A stretch of 64,000 nt of DNA, from positions 10,718,932-10,782,931 of the forward strand of contig NC_092679.1 in the NCBI RefSeq assembly GCF_964355755.1, in the 5' to 3' direction. The DNA comes from Antedon mediterranea (lineage: Eukaryota; Echinodermata; Crinoidea; Comatulida; Antedonidae). The notes under the pieces were generated by a model, which saw nothing but the letters and a program-made list of their open reading frames with translations, had not been told where the DNA came from and ran no database searches. Position numbers and translations under genes: made by a program. This document shows, one piece after another, positions 36,571 to 48,140 of this stretch. How positions within the stretch are numbered: the stretch's first letter is position 1; the number at the start of each line of letters is the position of its first letter.

Positions 36571-39089
36571 TCACTAAAGATGACTGTGCCTTTCTAAATA
36601 AAACTTTCATGTGCTTAACATTCTGTCACAGAGATTGTTGGCGAAGGCTGCAGTAGCTGTCAACGGTAGCTGTTAACAGCATTTGCAACCTATGCCGAAC
36701 GGTAGATGTGAGTGTGTCACTGCCGATCGAGGACAGTATCGTGGTGCCATAACAAAATCTTGCCGATAACCGACCGTGTGCCCAGTAATTTCACTGTATG
36801 TTTGTTGTGTTGTCTGTTGTCATTAATCATAGGTAATACATTGTATATACAGTATATTTATACTGATTTTCCAAATAACTTCAAATCAACTGATCCTATA
36901 TAATCAATGCAATTGAATTATTATTATTACACATTATTAAGCTATGAATCTTCATTCATTCGTTTTATTTGGTAAAAATCAATATTGGAAAAAAAACAGT
37001 CATATAAAATTAAAGTAAAAATTGAATGTATACATATAGGTACATTATGGAAAGTTAACGATGGTTTAAAAAAAAATGTATTTCGCTTGAATTTTACTAT
37101 AATATATTCCTAAAAATCACCAAAAAACACAATGCACTTTATTTGTATAATTTTAATAAGTTGAAAAGTGTTTTGAGTTTGAGTACCAATTCAGCTCATC
37201 CCACAATTAATCAGACTTTGATAGTGTGTCAGGAACTCGATGGGAATCGGCACTTACCGCATGCTGAGGAATCTGTGAAATGTTTATTACTCGACGTGCA
37301 TGATTAAAATGCTATAGTGCATAGGAGTAGCAGTCTAATTATACTTTTCTTTACTTAAGTTCTACGCATGTCTTGTCTTATGGGCCTAGATATACTTTTA
37401 TAGACGAGTGCATCATTGATGTACTCATTATAATACATTTGTTATCTATTTGTACATTATCTACTATTTTAAGGTTTAATATTTCTTTGAATTATTAGAT
37501 TTTAGGTGGTATTGTAGGCCTAGTGTGATTTGGATTTTGGAGAGCCACATGGATAGTGCATGGGTGTTGGCAATCCACATCATAGCCTACTCCACCCACA
37601 CATGTCTATGGTACATAAACATTGAATAAAATAATGGAAACTATATTACTAAAGTAATGCAAAATATTATCAATGCTACTGTAGGTTTTGGTGGAAATTT
37701 TAAAAAGCAGACTAATTTTCGATCAGTTTATAGATTATTATTTATGCAGTAGGTAATGCAGAAAGTATGACAAGACTATTAGGTAGATACTTATTTAACG
37801 CATATGCATGTCAATATGACACGCATACGCATGTCAATATGACACACATACGCATGTCAATACAGTATAACATTTAAAGATGTATTGTCTCCCAAAAACA
37901 TGAAAAATGAAGATTAATTTAATCAAAATTTGAATAGGTTATTTTGTAGTTTTAATAAAGTTAATTCCTTCCCTAAAAAAAATGTTTTCTCGTATAAAAT
38001 TGAAAAATAAATGGTCAAATTCAACTAAAAATCGTTTTGACTATTTTTTGCTTTAGATTACAGTTTTTTTCAGGTAAATAGATTTGTTTTCAATTCAATT
38101 TTTGTTCCAAGTGGATAACTATTATGTGACATTATAATGGCATATTCAAAAACAATGATTTTAAAAAAATATTTTTTCAGGGGGACAATACATCTTTTAA
38201 ACATTTATTTTGATTAATATTAATGACAATTTTTCAATTATGTCTACATTTTCTTGGGTGTTGTTTTAAAAAAAATTATAATAAAAAATCGTATATTGTA
38301 CATGTCGATTATATCTTTTATCAAATGTGTGGACCTTCTCATATTGCAGGTGTTATGGTATAGATGTTTTTGTTTAGTTATTGAGAACGTAACTTGAAAA
38401 ACTTTTCTTATCGTTTTAAACAAGACTTGATGTTACATAATAAACCTGTTGTCCCATATATTCCAGACATTGTTTAAAATGTTTATTGCAAAATATATTA
38501 ATGAGATAGCAATGCACGCTCTGACCAAACTAGGCGGAGCTTAGGCCTATTCCTAATAAATTATCTTGATTGGAGAATGAAATTCAGATGATCATTTATG
38601 GTAAACTCTAATCAATTTCAAGCATGCACAGTTAATTTTATGTAAAGTTCATCAAACTGAAAGTATTGTAGCTGTTTATATGCTGGTTAATTTCAGGATC
38701 TACCAATACAATGTTTTAATGAAGTATACCTGGTATGTTAGGATTTCTGTACATTTTATGTAATATTTCATCGTACAAAGGAAGATTTGTTTTAAAGGAA
38801 ACACATTCTGGAAATGTTGAACTTCCAATTTGAAGAAACAATACTCAATGCATTGTGTAGTAGATTGGAACCAAGTGCCGTTTATGTATTGCCAATTGTA
38901 CTTTCAAAGTAGTTAAGTGTATACTTGGTAATTTACCATTATAAAATTAAAAATTGTAAGTTTGAAACTGGGTTTAGCTACTTACTACGAAATTGATCCG
39001 ATTTTCCTTCTACTCTGACGTAAATTGAGAACACTTACTGGTAATAGGCCAACATCTGACCAATTACTTAACTCCCTGACGCAAAGCTA
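36571..39089. other. Intergenic, between ERMARD and the receptor
   Basis: No gene seen. ACGCATATGTCAATATGACAC-like repeats occur near 37800-37860, and one MITE is annotated at 37878-38196. Confidence 0.5.
37878..38196. mobile_element. TTAA-flanked MITE (AGATGTATTGTC ends), copy 1
   Basis: TTAA (37874-37877) then AGATGTATTGTCTCCC; the right end GGGGGACAATACATCT is followed by TTAA (38197-38200). 319 bases, no coding content. Confidence 0.8.
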
Positions 39090-39598
39090 CTCCACACTAG
39101 TTAAATACAATTATCATCCTGTTGGTGCAGCCCTCAAATATTAACACGCCGTCGTTTCAGCAATTCTGGATGATCCTTTCGACTCTGTGAATATGTTTGA
39201 GCGCCATTTCCATGACGGAGTTTCTTCATGGCCCGAACCTGGAAAATCAAGAATCAATGCGAGTACACGCGCCCGATCCCCTTTTTTCGTAGTGTCATTA
39301 CCGGGCCAATTAGACTAGTGGGAGGTGCCATTTTATCAAGAATGTTATGTGCGAGAGTACAATTTCCAAACATCTAGATTTTAGAGGTGCATTAAACTAA
39401 AATCGCTTTGTCACAGGGGGACGCTGATAGCAAGCTTGTTGCCAGTGAACTTATGTTTCCCAAGGTCAAATGGCTCGGGGTTTAGTCCTACCTGATGCAA
39501 GAATTATGGATACTGTTTTTATAGGTTTCTCAAATAATGTTTAAACTTATCTTATTTATTGTACAGGTGATGAAAACAAGCATAACAGAGTGAACATT
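39090..39598 (+). promoter_or_regulatory. Receptor upstream region and possible 5' leader
   Basis: The 500 bases before the receptor are less AT-rich than their surroundings and hold no coding frame. A polypyrimidine-like tract followed by GTACAG at 39561-39566 looks like a splice acceptor, so a non-coding first exon probably lies upstream. No convincing TATA box was identified. Confidence 0.3.
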
Positions 39599-40777
39599 AT
39601 GTTTTCACCTATTTCAGATGTCGGTAACTGCAATGACAATATTAGTATTTTTCTGAATTCATCATCAGAAGGCCAGGGTAATTTGCAAATTTACAATATT
39701 TTTAAAATCTTAATTGCTATTCCATTCGTTTTCTTGACACTGCTTGGTAATTGTATGATTATTGTAGTTGTGTGGCGATATAAGCGGTTACAAATTCCAT
39801 CTAATTATATTTTCGTAAATCTTGCAATTGCTGATATAACAACAAGTGTGTTTGTGTTGATTATCTCTGTTCTACATGTGTCCCAGTTTGATGCAGGAAC
39901 AATTTGCAATCTACCATATTGCAGTGTGACAATGGCATGCAGTGTTTCATTGCTCAGTCTTTCAATGATAGCTTATGATCGCTATCTTGCACTTGTAAAG
40001 CCTTTAAAATACACACAGAGACTAACATCAGAACGGGTTGCTGTGTACTGTTTGATGTCGTGGCTGTATTCTTTAATTGTAGCAGTTTTACCATTAATAC
40101 ATACATGGCCAATAACTAAAGACAATGATATCTGTAACTATATGCATATTGGTTATACTATCATTATTCAGCTTGGATTAACATTTGTTCCAGCTTTTTT
40201 ATTAATGTTGTTTTCATACATAAATGTGTGGTCTGTTGCAAGACATCACTCCAGAGCTATTTCTGCAGTTCAACTTTATCTTTTTCCTGCACTTTTTAAC
40301 CATAGAAACTACCACATGTTTAAAGGTAGCAAATATTTCAGAACCCTCACACTAATACTTGGAGTTTATTTATTTACATGGGTTTTGGTTGTTATATCAG
40401 TTCTCATGGACATAATTTTATTTAGAAATGGAAGAACCTATCAATTATACAAATATACTGGAATACTTATTTTAGTTAATTGTAGTGCAAATCCATTCGT
40501 GTATGCATACCGAAACCAAGACTTCAAAGCAGCTTTTAAAAGGATTCTAACAAAAGTGTGGTGTTTGTATTCAAGAGGACGACAATCCGAATTAGAGCGA
40601 CAACCATCAAGAGCTTCTGACCAACTGAGCAGAACAAATAGCTTGTGTATGAATTTACAACACGTACAGCTTGTTAATCGAGCAAACACAACTTTAACAG
40701 TACCTGTGCCTACCGCTAATGGTAGCTTTGCATCTTCAACCACATATCTTCAAAATACACCAAAACAGAGTGTGTAA
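39599..40777 (+). CDS. Class A (rhodopsin-like) G-protein-coupled receptor, orphan
   Basis: One uninterrupted frame encodes 392 residues with seven hydrophobic segments. Landmarks, counted from ATG 39599: N-glycosylation sequons N14-I-S and N20-S-S in the outer N terminus, GN 50-51 in helix 1, LAIAD 75-79 in helix 2, the disulphide cysteine at 103, DRY 127-129, a helix-5 proline in FVPAF, and NPFVY 298-302 before the helix-8 cysteine 322. Position 3.32 is valine, as in adenosine receptors, not the aspartate of amine receptors. Helix 6 reads FTWVLVVIS and lacks the usual CWxP proline. The DRYLALVKPLKY and ARHHSRAI segments recall adenosine, GPR119 and amine-like receptors, but the ligand cannot be named. 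An acceptor-like GTACAG at 39561-39566 suggests a spliced 5' leader. A stop TAA at 39542 closes the frame, and GTG 39590 is an unlikely start. Confidence 0.93.
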   Translation: MFSPISDVGNCNDNISIFLNSSSEGQGNLQIYNIFKILIAIPFVFLTLLGNCMIIVVVWRYKRLQIPSNYIFVNLAIADITTSVFVLIISVLHVSQFDAGTICNLPYCSVTMACSVSLLSLSMIAYDRYLALVKPLKYTQRLTSERVAVYCLMSWLYSLIVAVLPLIHTWPITKDNDICNYMHIGYTIIIQLGLTFVPAFLLMLFSYINVWSVARHHSRAISAVQLYLFPALFNHRNYHMFKGSKYFRTLTLILGVYLFTWVLVVISVLMDIILFRNGRTYQLYKYTGILILVNCSANPFVYAYRNQDFKAAFKRILTKVWCLYSRGRQSELERQPSRASDQLSRTNSLCMNLQHVQLVNRANTTLTVPVPTANGSFASSTTYLQNTPKQSV

Positions 40778-40812
40778 ATATTTTAACAATGTTTCTTTAA
40801 AAACATCTTTTT

Positions 40813-40839
40813 AATAAATTGTTTGTAAGTTTCCAATAA
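40813..40839 (+). promoter_or_regulatory. Polyadenylation signals of the receptor gene
   Basis: Two AATAAA hexamers, at about 40813 and 40834, lie 36 and 57 bases after the receptor stop codon, a usual place for short 3' untranslated regions. Confidence 0.5.
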
Positions 40840-40989
40840 AGTAAAGGTGTTTTCTCCAAATGTATCTACACTATCAATCTCTACATCGACCTTTTCTACG
40901 TCTTCGACTAATCTCGAATGCAATTCTTCCATCAATTCGAAATAGTATTGATAGTAGACAATATGGAAATCAGAAGGGTAAGTCAACCA

Positions 40990-41170
40990 TTGCCTTATCG
41001 ATATTGTAAATCATAGACTGGTCTCACATGCTGAGAAATCGGAAAGCATCGGTACTCTGGTGCTGACCGTCTTCTCTAAAGCATTTGACTCTGTTGACCA
41101 TACAACTGCATTTCATCATCTTTTAAATATGGGTGTACCACCTACCATCTTGCAGTTGGTGGTTGGTTCG
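40990..41170 (+). pseudogene. LINE reverse transcriptase scrap
   Basis: The plus strand encodes [20 protein letters not shown] and LLNMGVPPTILQLV, palm motif A of a non-LTR reverse transcriptase. About 60 codons, no flanking domains. Confidence 0.8.
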
Positions 41171-41504
41171 TCTCATTTTGACGACAACGAGTTAAATATA
41201 AGAAGCTGTACTAATAATAATGCAATGTAATGCAAATTATTTTAGTAATTGTCAAACAGTTAAATATTGTAAGTGGATTGTAAATAGATTAATTTAAATT
41301 TCCCTCGAAATGAACAGTCTGATTCTACTAGTTCCACTGAAAATTAAACAAAATATTGAAACGTTGAACAACATTGAAAGTGTATGTGCATTTACTAATT
41401 AAGTTTCCTGTTTTGTTTTATTAAATAGATATACAAGAATGACACCAGAAAGATTTAATCGACTTGTGTCGTTAGTACTTTGACGTGTCAGATCAAGGGC
41501 TAAT

Positions 41505-41690
41505 ATGATTTCGAGGAAACTTAATAATATTTCGAGGGAACGAAATAATATTTCGAGGGAACGAAATAATATTGTAAGGAAACGAAATAATATTTCAAGG
41601 GCAACGAAATAATATTTCGAGGGAACGAAATGATTTCGAAGGAACAAAATAATATTTCGAGGTAACGAAATCATATTTTTCAACTGAAAG
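41505..41690. repeat. 21-bp minisatellite
   Basis: About eight copies of AATATTTCGAGGGAACGAAAT and variants. Because 21 is divisible by three, it creates a 174-residue open frame on the minus strand (41923-41399), which I regard as non-coding. Confidence 0.85.
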
Positions 41691-41973
41691 TGATACAGGT
41701 GGTCATGAGCAAAGAAAATATATTTGATAAACAAACTAAGAAGTATTGAAGATATCTCTATTATTAAACTCCAATATCTGTAATTTGTTTCAGTTATAAT
41801 ATATAGGGATAGTTTAACAACATGATTTAAATTTCGTCGACTCTCTGTATTCAAGTTAATATCTTTATGAGCGTTTTTCAAACAAAATGATACGTCACTT
41901 AGAATCTCTTTCTCTGTCTGCATTTTTTCAGGAAAAGTGTCAGAAGTTGTAGAGATAAAGTAGAGTTAGTATG

Positions 41974-42024
41974 TGCATGGACCTATAAATTACATCTATT
42001 AGACCTATGTAATTTATAGGTCCA
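41974..42024. repeat. Near-perfect 20-bp-stem hairpin
   Basis: CATGGACCTATAAATTACAT and ATGTAATTTATAGGTCCATG are exact complements around an 11-base spacer. Confidence 0.9.
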
Positions 42025-42249
42025 TGGTATGTGCTTCTGTGCTTTCCATTTAAGATATTTGTGCCACATGTCCAAAAGCCATATAATTCACCGGGTCGAA
42101 ATAAGAATTGCTTCTTGATGTCATCTCTGTCCACCTTCACTCATCTCGGGTAAGAGTCATCACCAGGCATTATCTCGTCTTTCCCTAGTACATGAGTTTT
42201 TAGACCACAATCATGTACACTCATCAAATTAATCATTAATTCACTCTAT

Positions 42250-43650
42250 TCAAAGCTAACGTATTTTGTTAAAATTGAAAATAAATTATCGGATTCCCTT
42301 AAAAATGAAATTGGTATACAACAGGGGTAATCATTACCATCTCTTTTATTTAATATCTTTCTACAAGACTTAAGTGATAATTAAAATTATACAAACAACC
42401 TGATAAAATACAGATTAGAGATTGTGAAATTAATCACTTATTATACGCAGACGATCTCTAGGAGGTTTACAGAGACTGATTAACACCTTGGGTAAATATT
42501 GTGATGACTGGGGATTAACTGTAAATGTAGAAAAAAAATGATAGTATTTAAAAATGGGAGCAAACTAAGAAGTATTGAAAAATGGTTTTATAAAGGAAAA
42601 TCCATTGAAATTGTTGATTCGTTTTAGTATCTTGGGTTTGTATTTAGTGCAAATGGAAAGTGGAATAATACAATAGATAATAACTGTTGCCTATCAAAAA
42701 ATGCATTATATGCAATGAAATCCAGCATCAAAATTTTAGATACTTACCTTCTAATAAATGGAACCATATATTTGATTTACAAAAAACACCAATACTCACC
42801 TATGGCTCAGAAATATGGGGATTTCATAGTTTAGCGAATTGAAAAGGTACACACAGAATTTTGTAGATATGCCACAAATCTTTCAGTTCTTTCAGAAATG
42901 GGACGTTTTCCGATGAATGTAACTTTCATATTAAATACTATTCGTTTATGGTTATATATCTTAAACACTAGTAAAATAAGATTCATATAGAAATATATTC
43001 AAATTAAAAAGGTTGAGATAAACGAAGAATGTTGGGCGATGCAAGTTAAGAATTTACTTTTTCACATAGATTTTGGATATGTTTGGATGATACAGCATGT
43101 AAAAGATCATAAGTAGTATTTCATTAGAGAAATTACAGGATATTGAAAGGCAAAATCTTATCGAAGAAATTAAACTTTCTTCAAGGTTTAAATATTACAA
43201 AGAAATTAAGACTCATTTTAAATTAGAAGATTTTCATATTGATATTCAAAACTTTAAGTTTAAACAAATCATGACTAAGTTAAGATTATAAATTTTAGAT
43301 CTTTAAAACGAAAAGAGAAGATGGACAGGAATTGAAAGGTTAAAACGAATCTGTAAAGTTTTCAAATGTAATGAGGTTGAAAATGAATATCACTTTGTTT
43401 TAGTACAGTATGTCCGTACTACATCGAAATTAGACACTACTTTTTAAAACCTTATTATTTATTTAAGTTTATTTTACTAATGAAAAACAAAAAGAAAAAA
43501 GTAATCAATAACCTGGTAAGATTTGCCTTTTTCGCTTATAAAAAGAAAACTAATTATTTTGCTGTTACTACTTCTTAAATTTTGTAATATGTACTATTTT
43601 CTATTATTGTACTTGGGCCAGTGGCCTACATACTATTGAATAAATGAATG
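42250..43650 (+). pseudogene. Non-LTR retrotransposon 3' part
   Basis: A decayed reverse transcriptase with LLYADDL near 42440, KYCDDWGLTVNVEK, FKNGSKLRSIEKWFYKGKSI, YLGFVFSANGKW, then LTYGSEIWGFHSL and the C-terminal LAVLSEMGRFPMNV-type region. It ends near 43640 at TACTATTGAATAAATGAATG. Several stops and frameshifts break the frame. Confidence 0.85.
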
Positions 43651-44129
43651 AATTATATAGACAACAACTTTAGACAGCCTTATATTTGGACAATCCTATG
43701 AGAAGTTACTATTTTAGAACATTGTGTACAAACAACAATTTATGCACATATATTAAAAAAATTATTTTAAGAATTCAAATTTTTGTGGCGGCCATTTTAA
43801 AATCCAAGATGGCCGACAGATTATCGCTTTATATAGTTAAGATTGTATAATGTGTAATACCATAAAAACGGACTAGTTCCACATTCATAATTTGTGTTAT
43901 TGGTGAAATTCTGATTTTAAATAGGGTTATCTTGGCCTAATAAAATATCTGTATTAAAACTTATGTATTATTTGTTTATTATTTCACATTGGTTGATGAC
44001 GGCAACGTTTGCTAAATGTAATTATTCTTTATTATTCAACAGGTTAATTAGGTATTGCAAAGGGCTATTATATATTATAAATATATAAGTCTCCAGGACT
44101 CTATATCATAGAGCTGAGCTGCTACGAAA
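43651..44129. other. Non-coding stretch with GGCCAT palindrome
   Basis: The only structure seen is CGGCCATTTTAAAATCCAAG...GATGGCCG at 43789-43815, a short palindrome common at the ends of small repeats. Confidence 0.4.
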
Positions 44130-45625
44130 ATTGTGAAAAATAGAACTGATAGGTCTCTGGAAATGAAATCGTCTACAGGCCCAGCCCGCTATAGATGGTT
44201 AGGTGGAGTAATCAGATTCGGGATAGTAAAGGATAAATTTAGTGGCCCACCGTTGAATTCGTTCCACTTTAAATAAATTACGTTTAGAGGTTCCACTCCA
44301 GAAAGAACTACAATATTCAAGGTCACTCCTTATGAGAGCTTTATACAGGATTAACGCAACCTTTTGATGATGAACAACTCTAAAATGTATATAGAAAATG
44401 TTTGTTTTTTTTGTATCTTTTATGTTGTGTTTATTGTTTTATGTTTTTTATGTAAAAGGGTCCTGCGAAAACAGAAGTGTAAACTTCTCTATGCAGGATC
44501 CTTGCCATCATTTATGCTATGAAACTATATTTATAAAGGATGAGTAAAAACCTTAATTGGTGCAGTATAACCTATTGCACGTTTTATTATACCCATTTTC
44601 AAATTGGATTTTTTAACAAGGTTATCAATATCTTCATCCCAACACAAGTTGGATGCTACTTCTACACCAAGATCCTTAACAGTTTTAGCTCTCTCAAGAA
44701 TACAACCATTCTTGTGATAAGCATATGTAATGGGACCTTTAGAACGGATAAAGATAACATTTGGTAACCAATCGGAGCAGACACCTTCAATCACAACACG
44801 TTGTTCTCTGTTCGAGATATACGTCGCCTTAAACCAATCATGGAGATGGGGGTGAAACCAATCATGGAGATGGGGGTGAAACCAATCATGGAGATGGGGG
44901 TGAAACCAATCATGGAGATGGGGGGTGAAACCAATCATGGAGATGGGGGTGAAACCAATCATGGAGATGGGGGTGAAACCAATCATGGAGATGGGGGTGA
45001 AACCAATCATGGAGATGGGGGTGAAACCAATCATGGAGATGGGGGTGAAACCAATCATGGAGATGGGGGTGAAACCAATCATGGAGATGGGGGTGAAACC
45101 AATCATGGAGATGGGGGTGAAACCAATCATGGAGATGGGGGTGAAACCAATCATGGAGATGGGGGGTGAAACCAATCATGGAGATGGGGGTGAAACCAAT
45201 CATGGAGATGGGGGTGAAACCAATCATGGAGATGGGGGTGAAACCAATCATGGAGATGGGGGTGAAACCAATCATGGAGATGGGGGTGAAACCAATCATG
45301 GAGATGGGGGTGAAACCAATCATGGAGATGGGGGTGAAACCAATCATGGAGATGGGGGTGAAACCAATCATGGAGATGGGGGTGAAACCAATCATGGAGA
45401 TGGGGGTGAAACCAATCATGGAGATGGGGGTGAAACCAATCATGGAGATGGGGGTGAAACCAATCATGGAGATGGGGGTGAAACCAATCATGGAGATGGG
45501 GGTGAAACCAATCATGGAGATGGGGGTGAAACCCAAACGAGCGTAGTTTATGCAAAAGAAGTTTGTGAGATACACTGTCAAACGCTTTTGCAAAATAATG
45601 AATAATGTTTTTTTATAGATCGCGA
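44130..45625 (-). pseudogene. LINE reverse transcriptase remnant hosting a 24-bp minisatellite
   Basis: Reading the minus strand: FAKAFDSVSHKLLLHKLRSF (45600-45540), then the minisatellite, then WFKATYISNREQRVVIEGVC (44830-44780). Next come KGPITYAYHKNGCILERAKT and LGVEVASNLCWDED (44755-44630), and at 44400-44230 YKALIRSDLEYCSSFWSGTS and VERIQRWATKFIL. The YxDD region is deleted. A 130-base insert with a GGATCCTGC hairpin (about 44400-44530) splits the C-terminal part. Confidence 0.85.
44829..45533. repeat. 24-bp minisatellite, about 29 copies
   Basis: Unit ACCAATCATGGAGATGGGGG plus TGAA, almost without sequence variation. Two units carry one extra G, near 44921 and 45163. On the minus strand the unit encodes FHPHLHDW, on the plus strand MKPIMEMGV-type peptides, giving open frames on both strands that I treat as artefacts. 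Confidence 0.97.
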
Positions 45626-46300
45626 ACATAATTCGTACTCTGTGCGTACACAGTGCACGACGTAACGCGTCGGTGAACTTCGCCTGGAAAGTAATAGTCA
45701 GGTCGCTTTATTTATTTATTTCTTAAATTTTTGTAATATATAATGGATGTGGCTTTGATGAAATTATATATTTCTCATGTTAGTGATATTGTAAATGTCA
45801 TAAGCTATAATTTGATACTAAACTTGACATATTTATGTAATTTGTAATTGTTTTTATATTTTTACATAGCTACATAATATATTTAAAATGGGCGTGGTTA
45901 AAATGACGTCATTAAATTGTTCAGCCTCCCCACGAGGGGGCCCCTGAAGAGTAGGCCCTAATTCATTGATTATGTAGGCTTATCTGCATTATTCAGTAAC
46001 TTAATGAATAAACAAGGAACATAAATTATTTATATTAACTTACTTCTCTAATTATAATATTTTATATCTCTCTCCATGCCACAATCTGCCATTATGCTTT
46101 TCAATTTCAATATAGGCTTATATATACACTTATAATATACACTTAATATAATATAGGCCTATATAATTTTTTACCACCCACCATGTAACAGTTTTTTTCT
46201 TTTGTGGCGTTTATGACGCAACGGGCCTCTAAATTATCCAGCTAATTGTATTTTATTGTTGATGATCAGGTGGTTTAGTAATATTTTGTTTATTCTATTG
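45626..46300. other. Non-coding stretch
   Basis: No gene or repeat structure recognised, apart from one TGACGTCA near 45904 and short AGGCCTA motifs. Confidence 0.45.
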
Positions 46301-46304
46301 AATG

Positions 46305-46685
46305 AGATATCTCTTATTAAAACTAAGATATCTCTATTAAAAACAGAAATATCTTTATTTGATAGAAAACAAAGATATCTCTATTTAAAACTAATATACT
46401 ATATATCATCAGGCAAAAGACATTAATTCTAAACCGCCCGGTGATATACTGAAATTTGATTAATTTGAAACGATAAAGATGAGGAAATCTGTGAGAATAA
46501 GAAAAGACTCGAACTCGGACCGCCTGCTTGATATGCAGATGTCCTAACCATTAGACCACTGGGGCTTTCATGGTATTGTTCAAACTCGATTAACATTAAT
46601 GTTTAATGTTTTAAATAGAGATATCTTAGTTATAAATAGAGATATCTTAGTTTTAAATAGAGATATCTTAGTTCAGTCTTCGTCG
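46305..46685 (-). mobile_element. tRNA-derived SINE inside AGATATCT-repeat arms
   Basis: The left arm (46305-46395) has about four copies of CTAAGATATCTCTATTTAAA; the right arm (46612-46680) has three inverted copies. Between them lies a tRNA-like head on the minus strand and a body (CCGGGCGGTTTAGAATTAAT complement near 46425) that recurs at 29935-30010. Confidence 0.6.
46503..46565 (-). pseudogene. tRNA-like sequence (SINE head or tRNA pseudogene)
   Basis: The minus strand starts GCCCCAGTGGTCTAATGGTT. It has an A box TGGTCTAATGG (46548-46558), an anticodon arm TCTGC-ATATCAA-GCAGG and a B box GTTCGAGTC (46506-46514). The loop would give anticodon AUC. The T stem and the 3' acceptor strand (CTTTTCTT) do not pair with GCCCCAG, so it is not a working tRNA gene. 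Confidence 0.7.
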
Positions 46686-46689
46686 AGAT

Positions 46690-47345
46690 TATGCACCTTA
46701 GTATAAATCAAAGAGAGTGATGGGAAATCAGTAAATTTTAAATTTATATTTAAAAAGTAAAAACTATTGTTTGTGTGTTGTCTAAAGCCTAGTTATATAT
46801 TAGTAGGATAGGCATAATATTAATAATACTTTACTGCATATGGCTAGGCCTAGAACTGTTGTATCAATTATTATTCTTGGCATGGTGATTATCCCTCGTA
46901 AAGTTAAATAGTTTTCTTTTCACACTAGACCTAAGTAAGTAAATTATTATTGATAATTTTGTAGCCTGCATAGTGAAAACATCTAAACATTATAGACCTA
47001 TGTATTAGACCTAGCTAGGCCTATCTATGATGTCGTCATTTATTTTGTTTGAAGGGCCGGGTTATTCAATTTAATACCTAGGCCTAGCATTAAATATTGA
47101 AAGTCGTTTAAAACAAGAAGACTCACTGACACTGAATTCTGAAAAATGTTGGAATATCCTATGAACTGAATGTTAGGTTCTATAGTTAGGTAAGTTTACG
47201 CTTAATTTATAAGATTTATACTGTAGTTATGCTGTATTATTAATTACAATTTTTCATTTATAGTTACTGCAATTTGTTTATGAAATAAAGCGATATTACT
47301 TGGTTTTTCAACCAACAAATTACCGAATTTGAACAATTTCTTATT
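46690..47345. other. Non-coding stretch
   Basis: AT-rich with AGGCCTA motifs. Nothing else recognised. Confidence 0.4.
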
Positions 47346-47349
47346 ATGT

Positions 47350-47905
47350 GTGTAATGTTGTAACTTGACGTCGATACAACGTTGAAATCGTGACGTTTAA
47401 CCCAACGTTGTAATTATGTCGTTGTTCGACGTCGATTCACCTTTTAAATCCAATTTCATTTCAACATTGTATCGTCGTCGTGACTGGACGTCGAAGTAAC
47501 GTTATATCCGACGTTGACACAACGTCAAACAGACAACGTTGACAACTAAAATCCGACATGTTATCGACTGGACGTCGATTTAACGTTGATATTTGACATT
47601 AAAAACTGACGTCGATTCACCTTTCAAATCCAACTACAAAGTTATATCGACGTTGACGTAACGTTTATATCTGACGCTGACACAACGTCAGAAAGATGAC
47701 GTCGATCCACCTTTCATATCCAACTACAATTCAACGTTGTATAGACGTCGTAATTGTAACGTGTAAATGTAACGTTGATATCCGACGTTGATACAACGTT
47801 GGCATAATGACGTCGATCCACCTTTCATATCCAGCGTCTTTTCAACGGCGTGTCGACGTCAGGGTGCGACGTCATCCAACGTCAATCCAACTGGTTGTCA
47901 GGGTT
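47350..47905. repeat. AACGTTG / GACGTC-rich repeat array
   Basis: More than a dozen copies of GACGTCGAT, CAACGTTG and CCACCTTTCAAATCCAAC-like words in alternating order over 550 bases, ending CCAACTGGTTGTCAGGG. Similar arrays occur in many animal genomes. The palindromic words make it locally self-complementary. Confidence 0.8.
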
Positions 47906-48140
47906 TGCATTAATTACATGTAAATACCTTGAATTTAATATCCATTAATAACTATGTAATGGTAGGTGTGCAAGTCAGATCCTGCATTAAGAGAGTGTGC
48001 ATGAGACCAATTATAAAATTAATTTATTGATCAAAAATATGTTGTGCTTCTTTAAATACTAGCTTGCCACCGGCTGACGCCGTTTTTGTCCGAGGGTCAT
48101 GCTAACTAGAGGCTCGAGGTTGATGATGATGTTGAGAGGC

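Noticed and set aside
36712-36903. 63-codon cysteine-rich frame
   Set aside because: No recognisable domain and no splice or promoter context.
39590-39598. GTG at 39590 as receptor start
   Set aside because: Animal genes start at ATG; ATG 39599 follows and gives a normal glycosylated N terminus.
41399-41923. 174-codon minus-strand frame
   Set aside because: Largely the 21-bp minisatellite; the remaining residues match nothing.
44531-45629. Long open frames on both strands (up to 239 codons)
   Set aside because: They arise from the 24-bp minisatellite, whose unit is divisible by three.
46503-46565. Functional tRNA gene
   Set aside because: T stem and acceptor stem do not pair and the anticodon would be AUC.
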